Below are positions 25,424-34,047 of a DNA stretch of 64,000 nucleotides, piece after piece. Source of the DNA: Corallococcus sp. AS-1-6. GTDB taxonomy: Bacteria; Myxococcota; Myxococcia; Myxococcales; Myxococcaceae. A model generated the notes under the pieces. The model was given only the letters and a program-made list of their open reading frames with translations. It searched no databases and had not been told where the DNA came from. The position numbers and the translations under genes are program-made. The stretch's first letter is position 1. Each line of letters opens with the position of its first letter. The stretch covers positions 110,258 through 174,257 of the forward strand of contig NZ_JAIQDE010000020.1 of the NCBI RefSeq assembly GCF_020037015.1. The letters are read 5' to 3'.

Positions 25424-28400
25424 TCATCCCTCCCAGGTCGCGAGCAGGTCGCGCACCCGGGCGTACTTCTGGAGCAGGGCTGCGCGGTGGGCGCTGAGCA
25501 CCACCATGAATCCCACCACGAGCAGCCCCAGCATCGACAGGAACAGGGCGCCCACGCGGTGGTCGCGCATGCCGAAGCGCACCAGGTTGGCGGCCACCGC
25601 CGTCACCAGGAACGCCGAGCCCAGGTACACGTAGGAGCGGATCCGCAGCGCGATGCCCGCGCCCACGCCCACGAGGCAGAGGAACACGCACAGGAGCATC
25701 GCCTCGCCGTCGTTGAAGAGCAGCGGCCTCCACGCGCCCGCCACGTAGATGCCCGTCACCGCCAGGGCGCGCAGTTGCGCGTAGGCGTCCTGGGACAGGG
25801 ACTTGCGGAAGACGCGCAGGAGCAGGAGCAGGGAGAGTCCCGCGGGGATGACGTAGTACTGCGGCTCGCCGGAGCCCGTGCCCAGCCACACGAGGTACAG
25901 CGCCGTGTTGAAGGCGGCGACGGACATCGTCGACGCCAAGCCCCGCTGCTTCGTGAACGCCCCGAGCGCCGCGAAGTGCGCCGCGTAGCCCACGAGCAGC
26001 GCCACCGCGATGAACGGGTGGCTCCACGGCACCGTCAACAGGCCCGCCAGCGGGAAGAGCCACGCGCCCGCCACGGCGGGACGGCGGAAGGCCTGGAGGC
26101 CCGAGCCCTCGCGCCGCACGAAGAGGTGCAGGCCGATGAAGACCGCGCCGCCCAGGATGGACACCAGGCTGTCCGCGGCATCCGGCCGCGCGTCCAGCCC
26201 GATGAAGCGCACGCAGAAGTAGCCCAGCGCCACCGTCGCCTGCGCGAGCCACGCCGCGGCTTCGTCCTCCTCGCGCGCCGCGTGGCGCACCAGGGCGAAC
26301 AGCAGGACCACCAGCCCGCCGCACGCCACCCACGCCTCGCGCGCGGCGCCGCCCGGCAGACGCACCGCCAGCACCGCGAACAGGACCTCCGTGAGGGCGA
26401 TGAGGGAGAACGCCCGCCCCATGCGCCCGCGCACCGCCCGGCCCGCCACGGACAGCACCAGCGTGGCGAGCAGCGCCGTCGCCGCGCCCAGGTACGGCAG
26501 GAGGAACTGCGCGCCCCGGCCGGTGGAGTGCGTCGCGCCGTAGTGCAGGAGGAAGGCGTGCACGGCGAAGAGGGACGCAATCCATCCCACCCACTCGCGG
26601 TCGCGGCGGCGCAGCACCACCACCCACGCCGTGGTCCACGCGAAGAACACGCACAGCGGCATGCCCGGGTGCGTGAGCGAGCGCAGACCCGCCAGGGACA
26701 GCAGCGCCAGCACCGCGCCGCCGTGGTGCAGCGCCGCGCCCACCGCCACGCCGCGCCTGTCCAGCGCGAAGCCGGCGGCGGCCAGCAGCAGGCCCGTGCC
26801 CGCCACCATCGCGGGCGCCCACAGCGGCGGCACCGCGGCGACCAGCACCAGCCCGAGCAGCGCCGTGGCGGCGTTCATCATCAGGCGCTCGCGCGTCACC
26901 ATCAGCGTCAGCGACGCGGCGCCCGCGACCAGCGCCACGGACAGGGGCAGCTCGCCCGGCCCCGCGTCCAACAGCCGCATCCCCACGAGCAGCGCCACGG
27001 TGCCAGCGCCGCCGGCCCACAGCGGCTCGCTCCAGGTGCCCTCGATACCGGGCGTCAGGCGCGCGGTGACGTTCGTCAGCGTGCGCTGCACGGCGCCGGA
27101 CTGGCACAGCGCGGACAGCAGCGCGGAGGCCAGGCCCACGGCCGCGACGAGCAGGGCCCCCTCCGGACGCCACTCGCCCACCGCGAGGGTTCCCGTCTGG
27201 CCCAGCGGCGCCAGCGCGAACGCCGCCACCGCCGCGGTGAGCAGCCAGCGCTGCGACAGCAGGAACGCGGACACCGCCACCACCGCGCCCAGCACCGTCA
27301 GCGCGCCAGGGGTCGGCGACACCAGCGTGGACATCGCCGCCAGCGCCAGCGCCGAGCCCGTGGCGGAGGCGCGCAGCGCCGTGTCACGCGGGCTCCGGAA
27401 GAAGGAGGCCAGCGCCTGGGGCGCGTGGTGCTCCGCCAGCGCCAGGGCCAGCAGCAGGCCCGTGGCCCAGGGCCGCGCCTCCGGGATGAACATCAGCAGC
27501 AGGGACGCGCCGATGACGCGGACGGAGGGCAGCGGGCCCGGCATGGGCACCAGCGCGATGGCGCAGAACAGGGCCGTGCGCTGGCTCAGCTCCTGCTCCG
27601 GGACCAGCAGCGCGAGTCCCCCCAGGCACGCGAGCGCCACCTGCATGCTCATGGACAGCTCATGGCGTGGGCGCTCCTCCCGCGCGCGCAGGAGCAGCGA
27701 GGCGGCGGCCGGCACGTGCTCCACGACGCGCGCCACCAGCAGCGGGAACAGCGGGAGCAGCGCGGTCCACGCGAAGGGCGGGTGCCACGCCATCAGGGTC
27801 ACCACGCCGTAGGGCACCATCAGCGCTGCGGCGAAGGGCCGGTGCAGCGAGCGCGTCCACAACAGCGGCAGCAGCGCCGGGCCGATGAGCGCCAGTTGCG
27901 TGGCGCCGCGAAGCTCCGACAGCGCGTGCCCGTCCCACGCCAGGGAGGCGTCCGCCAGCACCACCATCGCGCTCAGCGTGGCGACGATGCGGAAGGACTC
28001 GCCACCCGCGGCGATGCGCCGCACCACGGGCACGTCCTCCAGGAGGGCCAGGACGCTGAGGAACGTGGCGAGCCCCAGCAGGGCCAGCGGGCCGGACGTG
28101 TGCAGCGCGAAGACGGCCTCGATGGAGGCCAGCATCAATCCCAGCGTCACGGGCAGCGTGCGGGCGGTGAAGAGCGCCGCCAGCGCCGCGCCCATCAGGA
28201 ACAGGGTCTGTTCGCCGGAGCGGGACAGGGCCACCGGCACCAGCGGCAGGAGGAGCGCGAGGATGCCCGCCGTGGTGGTGCTCGCGCTCTTGCCCTTGCG
28301 CGCGGCGACGATGGAGCCCGCGAGCGATGCGACGGCGAGCAGCACCAGCGACAGCCCCGGCGACAGCCCCCATGCGGTGTAGCCGTGCGGCACGTCCGGC

Positions 28401-31129
28401 AGGAGCGCGAGGCCCACGAGCACGACCGCGAACGGCCGCACGCCGGGGAAGCTGCGCGAAGCCACCGCCACCGTCGCGGCGGCGGTGAAGAGCACGGGGC
28501 CCATGAAGATGTGGTTGGTCAGACCCCACATCACCGCGAGCCCGGCGTACAGGAGGCCCGGCACGCCGAACCGCTTGAGCAGGCCGCCGCGCTCGCCCAG
28601 GAGCGCCAGCGCCAGCGAGCCGCCCACCATCGCCGCGACCAGCGCCTGCGTGGAGTGGGCCGAGGCCAGCTTCGGCAGGATGGCGCCCGCGAGGAAGGCT
28701 CCGTAGGCCAGGAAGTTCTCGTCGCGCAGCCGGTACGCGGCCAGCAGCGCGCCCGCGGCCCCCAGCGTCATGCCCACGACGGGCGCGGCGACGGGGGTGG
28801 TGCCCAGCGCGATGGCGAACCCGCACGTCGCGATGACGCCGGCCACGGCGGAGATGAAGCGACGCGTGCGCTCGTCGGAAAGACGCCACACGAGGCCCGC
28901 GAGGCCCAGGGCGAGGACGCCGGACACGACGGCTGCGGGGGCCGCGCCGTAGACGCGGAAGGCACTGAAGGGCAGCAGGCCGAAGAGCACCGCCCCCACG
29001 GCGGACAGCGGGAAGCGCTTGAACAGCAGGCCCGCGCCCAGGGACATCCCGGCCAGGGCGAGCGTGGCGAAGAACGAGGGGCGCGAGTCGGGCCCCAGGT
29101 GGGAGTAGAGGGCGAACGCGGGCGCGGCCCAGGTGGTGCAGCGCAGCAGCACATCCGCGAGCCCCAGGGCGCGAGCGTCACCGGTGCGCTCGCCGCGCCG
29201 CTGGGAGAAGAACGCGAGCACCAGGCCCGCGAGCACGAACGGAAGGGCCGTCAGCGCGCCGTACTGGAACGGCAGCGGCGCCGAGGGCGGATAACCCATG
29301 CGCGTCTTGATTGCGTTGAGGAGGAGCGTGAGGGCGTGGGGGATCAACTGCGCGCTGGACGCATAGCTGAAGTAGGCGCCCGCGTACGCCGGGTAGAGCC
29401 ACGGCAGGCGGTTCACGGGGCCGCGCGACAGCGACACGAGCGTGCCGGTGAAGATGGCGGCGGTGAAGAAGAAGGCGGGCCGCGTGCCCACGACGGCGCC
29501 CGCGAGGCAGGCCACCTGGAGCGCGATGGTGATGATGGCGAGCGGATCCGCGGCGCGCTTCTCATCGAGCGTGCGGAAGCGCAGGCAGGTGGCGAGCAGG
29601 AACGCCGCGAAGGGCGCGTAGGTGCCAGGAGGAACGGCGGTCCCCATGGCGCCCAGGGCCAGGTGCAACCGGATGGCGAACATCGCGGTGAGGAACAGGG
29701 GCGCGGCGAGCGCGAAGGTGAGCGCGCCGCCCTGTCGAGGGGTCGCGGGGGCCTTGCTCGACAGCAGGAAGAAGAGGAGGCACGGCAGGGCGTTGAGCCA
29801 CACCGCCGGGACACCCGCGCGCGCGGCCACGGGGGCCAGGCCCATGATGAGCGTGGCGCCGACGAGGCCCAGTTGGATGAACGCGCGCGAGGGCGCGTCG
29901 AAGGACTCGACGGGCTTGCGGGCGAGCCACGCGGCGACGCCGGACCAGGCGAAGAGGAGCGGCACGAGCAGCAGGGGGCGCACGCCGTCGAGTTGGAGCG
30001 CGTCACCGAAGCCCAGGGGCCCCAGCGCGACGCCGCCGAGCGGGGCCACCGCGGAGCCGATGAGGCCGAGGATGTGACCCGGCTTGCGCAGCGACTCGCG
30101 GCGGGCGAGGAAGCCGCCCCACACGGAGAAGCCGACGGAGTAGCCCACGGTCATGAGGAAGACGGTGAGCGAGCGGGTGACGGACGTCATCCCGGCCCAG
30201 GACTCGAAGACGAAGTAGAGCGTGCCGGAGAGGATGAGGAACGCGCCGATGAACCACGCGATGCTCTCGTAGAGGAACGGCCGCCACACGCGGCTCCACG
30301 TCGAGGTCTCCTCGACGATGCGGGCGGTGCGGCTCGTCGGAGCGGGGGGCTCCATGAACGGCTCGGCCGGGTTCGGAGGCAACTGGCGAGCGGTCCGCTG
30401 CGCGTTGGCGTCGCGCGCGCGGGATTCGGCGGAGACACGGCCCGCGTTCAACCGGCGAGCCGCGGAGCCATCCGACAGCGAGGCGATGCCCAGACACGCG
30501 ATGAGGTCGAGCGAGTTGAAGTGGAAGGTCGCGCCCGTGCCCGTGGAGCCCAAAGTCGCGGATGCGTCGGAGGCAGCGTCGTTGGAAACAGCGGAGTGAG
30601 CGTCCTGAGCGACAGCGGCGTGTTCAACGGCGGCAGCAGAGGCGGCGGCATCCGAGACGGAGGCATCGACAACAGCAGCGTGAGCGGCGAAGTCATCCGC
30701 GGAGCCCTGCGTGACGGACACCGCCTCGGCGTCGGAGGTCACGGCCTGCGCGACAGGGGTCACATCGGAGGCCGCGTCCACGGTGGGAAGCGACACGGGG
30801 CCGAGGGCGACAGCGCCCTCCCCCATCGTCGGAGGCGCCACGGCCTCGTCGCGAAGCTCGACGGGCGCGGACGGCAGCGCGTCGACGGGCGTCTCGGTGA
30901 GGACGGAGAGGAGGATGCGGGCCTGGCGCTCGTAGCGCTCGGTGAGGCGGCGGGCGACGTGGGGTGGCACGTCGTGGACGTCCCAGCGGCGCACCTCGTC
31001 CAGGAGGAAGTGGACATGCGCGAGCTCGGCCTCGATGGCGGAGCGGGCGCGGGCGGCGAGACGATTGCCACAGACGACGCACTGGGACGCGCTTCCCAGG
31101 CGTTCTTGTCGGCAGGCAGGACAGTACAT
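25424..31129 (-). CDS. Giant polytopic membrane protein with N-terminal zinc ribbon (1901 residues)
   Basis: One frame of 1901 residues starting MYCPACRQERLGSASQCVVCGN; CPAC...CVVC is a four-Cys zinc ribbon. A soluble, acidic Ala/Val/Asp-rich stretch (about 60-230) follows, then dozens of hydrophobic helices separated by short loops to the C-terminus (for example YESIAWFIGAFLILSGTLYF). It resembles the very large, poorly characterised membrane proteins (DUF2339-like) in which a cytoplasmic coiled/zinc N-terminus leads into many membrane spans. Function unknown. The start at 31129 is preferred over 31249 because a GGGGGAAG Shine-Dalgarno precedes it and the ribbon begins there. Confidence 0.85.
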   Translation of the reverse strand: MYCPACRQERLGSASQCVVCGNRLAARARSAIEAELAHVHFLLDEVRRWDVHDVPPHVARRLTERYERQARILLSVLTETPVDALPSAPVELRDEAVAPPTMGEGAVALGPVSLPTVDAASDVTPVAQAVTSDAEAVSVTQGSADDFAAHAAVVDASVSDAAASAAAVEHAAVAQDAHSAVSNDAASDASATLGSTGTGATFHFNSLDLIACLGIASLSDGSAARRLNAGRVSAESRARDANAQRTARQLPPNPAEPFMEPPAPTSRTARIVEETSTWSRVWRPFLYESIAWFIGAFLILSGTLYFVFESWAGMTSVTRSLTVFLMTVGYSVGFSVWGGFLARRESLRKPGHILGLIGSAVAPLGGVALGPLGFGDALQLDGVRPLLLVPLLFAWSGVAAWLARKPVESFDAPSRAFIQLGLVGATLIMGLAPVAARAGVPAVWLNALPCLLFFLLSSKAPATPRQGGALTFALAAPLFLTAMFAIRLHLALGAMGTAVPPGTYAPFAAFLLATCLRFRTLDEKRAADPLAIITIALQVACLAGAVVGTRPAFFFTAAIFTGTLVSLSRGPVNRLPWLYPAYAGAYFSYASSAQLIPHALTLLLNAIKTRMGYPPSAPLPFQYGALTALPFVLAGLVLAFFSQRRGERTGDARALGLADVLLRCTTWAAPAFALYSHLGPDSRPSFFATLALAGMSLGAGLLFKRFPLSAVGAVLFGLLPFSAFRVYGAAPAAVVSGVLALGLAGLVWRLSDERTRRFISAVAGVIATCGFAIALGTTPVAAPVVGMTLGAAGALLAAYRLRDENFLAYGAFLAGAILPKLASAHSTQALVAAMVGGSLALALLGERGGLLKRFGVPGLLYAGLAVMWGLTNHIFMGPVLFTAAATVAVASRSFPGVRPFAVVLVGLALLPDVPHGYTAWGLSPGLSLVLLAVASLAGSIVAARKGKSASTTTAGILALLLPLVPVALSRSGEQTLFLMGAALAALFTARTLPVTLGLMLASIEAVFALHTSGPLALLGLATFLSVLALLEDVPVVRRIAAGGESFRIVATLSAMVVLADASLAWDGHALSELRGATQLALIGPALLPLLWTRSLHRPFAAALMVPYGVVTLMAWHPPFAWTALLPLFPLLVARVVEHVPAAASLLLRAREERPRHELSMSMQVALACLGGLALLVPEQELSQRTALFCAIALVPMPGPLPSVRVIGASLLLMFIPEARPWATGLLLALALAEHHAPQALASFFRSPRDTALRASATGSALALAAMSTLVSPTPGALTVLGAVVAVSAFLLSQRWLLTAAVAAFALAPLGQTGTLAVGEWRPEGALLVAAVGLASALLSALCQSGAVQRTLTNVTARLTPGIEGTWSEPLWAGGAGTVALLVGMRLLDAGPGELPLSVALVAGAASLTLMVTRERLMMNAATALLGLVLVAAVPPLWAPAMVAGTGLLLAAAGFALDRRGVAVGAALHHGGAVLALLSLAGLRSLTHPGMPLCVFFAWTTAWVVVLRRRDREWVGWIASLFAVHAFLLHYGATHSTGRGAQFLLPYLGAATALLATLVLSVAGRAVRGRMGRAFSLIALTEVLFAVLAVRLPGGAAREAWVACGGLVVLLFALVRHAAREEDEAAAWLAQATVALGYFCVRFIGLDARPDAADSLVSILGGAVFIGLHLFVRREGSGLQAFRRPAVAGAWLFPLAGLLTVPWSHPFIAVALLVGYAAHFAALGAFTKQRGLASTMSVAAFNTALYLVWLGTGSGEPQYYVIPAGLSLLLLLRVFRKSLSQDAYAQLRALAVTGIYVAGAWRPLLFNDGEAMLLCVFLCLVGVGAGIALRIRSYVYLGSAFLVTAVAANLVRFGMRDHRVGALFLSMLGLLVVGFMVVLSAHRAALLQKYARVRDLLATWEG

Positions 31130-31295
31130 GGAACTTCCCCCTCTACAACGACCGTGCCACGGAGAATGCCCTGGAAAGGCACGGGATTGAAATCCACCGG
31201 GGTGCGTCGGGCGCGTGGCGGTTGTGCAGGGCGCTGCACAGGTGCACACCGGTCGCCGCTGGCCGGAGGCCGTGAGTCATGGGACCGTGGAGGTC

Positions 31296-31796
31296 ATGAG
31301 CACGGAACTGACGTTGAGGCCCATCGAGGCCCGGGACGACGCGGCGGTGGCGGCGGTCATCCGCGCGGTGATGCCGGAGTTCGGAGCGGACGGCCCGGGG
31401 TTCGCGATCCACGACCCGGAGGTGGACGCGATGAGCGCGGCCTACGGCCGTCCCCGGCACGTGTACTTCGTGGTGGAGCATGGGGGCCAGGTGGTGGGAG
31501 GCGCGGGCATCGCGCCGCTGGACGGAGGAGCACCGGACGTCTGCGAGCTGCGGAAGATGTACTTCCTGCCCACGGCCCGAGGCCACGGCATGGGTGAGCG
31601 CTTGTTGAGACACTGTCTGGAGTTCGCGCGAAGCGCCGGCTTCAAGCAGTGCTACCTGGAGACGCTGGCGGGCATGGATCAAGCCCAGAAGCTCTACCGC
31701 AAGGTCGGCTTCGAACCGCTCTGCGCCCCCATGGGCCGCACCGGCCACTTCGGCTGCGACCGCTGGTACGCGATGAACCTGACCCCGCCAGCCTGA
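31296..31796 (+). CDS. GNAT family N-acetyltransferase
   Basis: A 166-residue protein beginning MSTELTLRPIEARDDAAVAAV. The acetyl-CoA-binding motif A is visible as RKMYFLPTARGHGMGERLL (RGHGMG), followed by LETLAGMDQAQKLYRKVGF, the usual motif B with Tyr. Substrate is unknown. A GGAGG six nucleotides before the ATG supports the start. It is divergent from the giant membrane protein gene, with 166 nt between. Confidence 0.88.
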   Translation: MSTELTLRPIEARDDAAVAAVIRAVMPEFGADGPGFAIHDPEVDAMSAAYGRPRHVYFVVEHGGQVVGGAGIAPLDGGAPDVCELRKMYFLPTARGHGMGERLLRHCLEFARSAGFKQCYLETLAGMDQAQKLYRKVGFEPLCAPMGRTGHFGCDRWYAMNLTPPA

Positions 31797-31874
31797 CCGC
31801 CCGCCCACCGGCCCGGCAAGTGCGCCCGGCCCGTCACGCGCTCCAGACCCAACTTCCCAGGTCAGGAGGCGCGC

Positions 31875-32624
31875 ATGGCGCTCAAGAAGCAGACGACAGG
31901 TCCACGGCGGGCGCCACGCATCCAGAGCGCCCGCGCCGTGCACGCGGCTCCGTCAGACACGGACAAGCTCCCCTTCGACATCGAGGAGGTCCTCCGCCGC
32001 GTGCGCCATGAAGTCCGCTCCTTCGCGGACGCCGCCATGTTCGAGCTCGCCGCGAAGGGCCACGGCTCCCTCTTCGAACAGCTCATCGCGTGCATCCTCT
32101 CCATCCGCACGCTCGATGAAGTCAGCCTCCCCGCCTCACTCCGCCTCCTGAGCCGCGCCCGCACGCCCGAAGCCCTCGCGCGCCTCACGCCCGAGGAAAT
32201 CGACGCCCTCATCCGCCCCGTCACCTTCCACGAAGGCAAGGCCCACCAGGTCCACGCCATCGCCGTGCGGACACGTGACGCGTTCCACGGACAGCTCCCC
32301 GCGGATCCGGACGTGCTCCAGTCCTTCAAGGGCGTGGGCCCCAAGTGCGCGCACCTGGCGCTCGGCATCGCCTGCGGCCATGAGGTCATCAGCGTGGACC
32401 TCCACGTCCACCGCGTCACCAACCGCTGGGGCTACGTGAAGGCCTCCACGCCGGAGCGCACCCTCGCCGCGCTCGAAGCCGTGCTCCCCCGCCCCTACTG
32501 GGTGGAACTCAACCGGCTCCTCGTCCCCTTCGGCAAGCACGTGTGCACCGGCTCCCGCCCGAAGTGCTCCACCTGCCCCGTCCTCCCCTACTGCCGGCAG
32601 GAGGGCGTCACCTCCCACCGCTGA
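31875..32624 (+). CDS. nth: Endonuclease III (DNA glycosylase/AP lyase)
   Basis: A 249-residue protein of the HhH-GPD superfamily. The helix-hairpin-helix reads FKGVGPKCAHLALG with the catalytic Lys, the active-site Asp is in VISVDLHVHRVTNR, and the C-terminal [4Fe-4S] loop is C-x6-C-x2-C-x5-C (VCTGSRPKCSTCPVLPYC). It excises oxidised pyrimidines in base-excision repair. An N-terminal extension of about 30 residues rich in Arg, Pro and Ala precedes the domain. AGGAGG lies 6 nt before the ATG. It converges with the PLD gene, only 3 nt away. Confidence 0.93.
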   Translation: MALKKQTTGPRRAPRIQSARAVHAAPSDTDKLPFDIEEVLRRVRHEVRSFADAAMFELAAKGHGSLFEQLIACILSIRTLDEVSLPASLRLLSRARTPEALARLTPEEIDALIRPVTFHEGKAHQVHAIAVRTRDAFHGQLPADPDVLQSFKGVGPKCAHLALGIACGHEVISVDLHVHRVTNRWGYVKASTPERTLAALEAVLPRPYWVELNRLLVPFGKHVCTGSRPKCSTCPVLPYCRQEGVTSHR

Positions 32625-32627
32625 GCC

Positions 32628-33896
32628 CTACCGGTCGTGCCCCGCCCACTGCGTGGCCCGCCGCGCGAACCTCCGCCACGGGTTCGTCCGGCCGCCGTTC
32701 TCCAGGGAGATCTCCTTCGCGTGCCGCACATCCTTCTCCCAGCACCCCTCCAGCTTCGAAGCAATCTCCCGGTCCTCGAACACCAGCGACCCCTCGCTCA
32801 ACTTGTTGAGCGACAGCGGATCCAGGTTCGTGGAGCCCACGACGCACAGCCAGTCATCCACCAGCATCGTCTTCGAGTGCAGCATCGCCGGCTGGTACTC
32901 CCAGATGCGCACCCCCGCCGCCAGGAGCCGCTCATACGTGGACCGCTGCGACGCGCGCACCACCGGCACGTCGTGGTGCGGCCCCGGTCCCAGCACCCGC
33001 ACGTCCACGCCCTGACGGACCTTCACCTCCAACTGCTCCAGGATGTCGTTGGGCGGCGTGAAGTACGCATTGGCGATCCACAGCCGCTTCGTCGCGGCGG
33101 CCACCACCAGCCGCACCATCCGCTCCGCCTCGGTGATGCCCAACCGCCCGGAGCTGTCGATGAACGCCGCGCACCCGCCCCCGTCCGCCTCCAGCTCCGG
33201 GAAGCACTCGCGCGGCAGGAAGCTTCCGCCCGACTCAATCCAGTGCTTGGCGAACGTCACCTGGATGCGCCGCACCTCCGGCCCCTCCACCCGGATGTGC
33301 GTGTCGCGCCAGTTGTCCTCCTTCAGCCCCTCCCCCTCCCAGACCTTCCAGATGCCGAAGCCGCCCGTGTACGCGATGCGCCCGTCCACCACGACGATCT
33401 TCTGGTGTGAACGGCTGAGCAGCCGCCCCAGCACCTTGCCCGCGAGCAGCCGGTAGTAGTGCACCTCCACGCCCGCGTCCTTCAGCCGCCCTTCAATCTG
33501 CTGGTCGAAGTCCTTGTCCCCCGTCGTCTCCTCGCTGCCCACGGGGTCCACCACCACGCGGCACTGCACGCCCGCGCGCGAGCGCTCCATCAGCGCCTCC
33601 ACGAACCGGTCCGACAGCTCGCACGGCCGCCAGATGTACACGAGCATGTGCACGCTGTGCTTCGCCGCGCGGATGTCCTCCAACATCCGGTCGAAGACCT
33701 GGCTGTTCTCCAGCAGGTGTATCCGGTGTCCCGGTGCCAGCCCCACGCCCGTGGCCTGGAAGAGCGCGAACGAGAAGCCCTCGGGCCCCGGTGGCAGCTC
33801 GAACGGGCCCTGCATCTCGTGCTTGCGCGTCTCGTCGCCACCGTCAAACCCATGCGCCCCCGGCTGGGGCAGCAACTCGTCCGTGAGCTCGCTCAT
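32628..33896 (-). CDS. Cardiolipin synthase-like phospholipase D family protein
   Basis: A 422-residue protein with two HKD motifs, HQKIVVVDGRIAYTGG and HSKTMLVDDWLCVVGS, spaced as in bacterial cardiolipin synthases of the ClsB/ClsC kind. No N-terminal membrane helices are seen, unlike ClsA. GSTNLDPLSLNK is the typical segment after the second motif. It probably condenses phospholipids to cardiolipin at the inner membrane. The ATG at 33896 gives MSELTDELLPQPG. Confidence 0.9.
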   Translation of the reverse strand: MSELTDELLPQPGAHGFDGGDETRKHEMQGPFELPPGPEGFSFALFQATGVGLAPGHRIHLLENSQVFDRMLEDIRAAKHSVHMLVYIWRPCELSDRFVEALMERSRAGVQCRVVVDPVGSEETTGDKDFDQQIEGRLKDAGVEVHYYRLLAGKVLGRLLSRSHQKIVVVDGRIAYTGGFGIWKVWEGEGLKEDNWRDTHIRVEGPEVRRIQVTFAKHWIESGGSFLPRECFPELEADGGGCAAFIDSSGRLGITEAERMVRLVVAAATKRLWIANAYFTPPNDILEQLEVKVRQGVDVRVLGPGPHHDVPVVRASQRSTYERLLAAGVRIWEYQPAMLHSKTMLVDDWLCVVGSTNLDPLSLNKLSEGSLVFEDREIASKLEGCWEKDVRHAKEISLENGGRTNPWRRFARRATQWAGHDR

Positions 33897-34047
33897 GTCC
33901 CCGGCAACGTATGAACGTCCAGGCGCCGCCGGGAGTCACCGCCCGCCTTCCGCTCCGGCCGGTGAACAGGACCCCATTCCATCGTTGCCGGAGCCTTCCA
34001 CCGTGGCGACACTGCCCGGATTCCGTTCCCTCGCCTGGAGAGTCCGC

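Noticed and set aside
25487..31597. A 2036-codon open frame on the plus strand opposite the giant membrane gene
   Set aside because: His/Arg/Gln/Gly-rich translation with no domains; antisense shadow of the hydrophobic protein.
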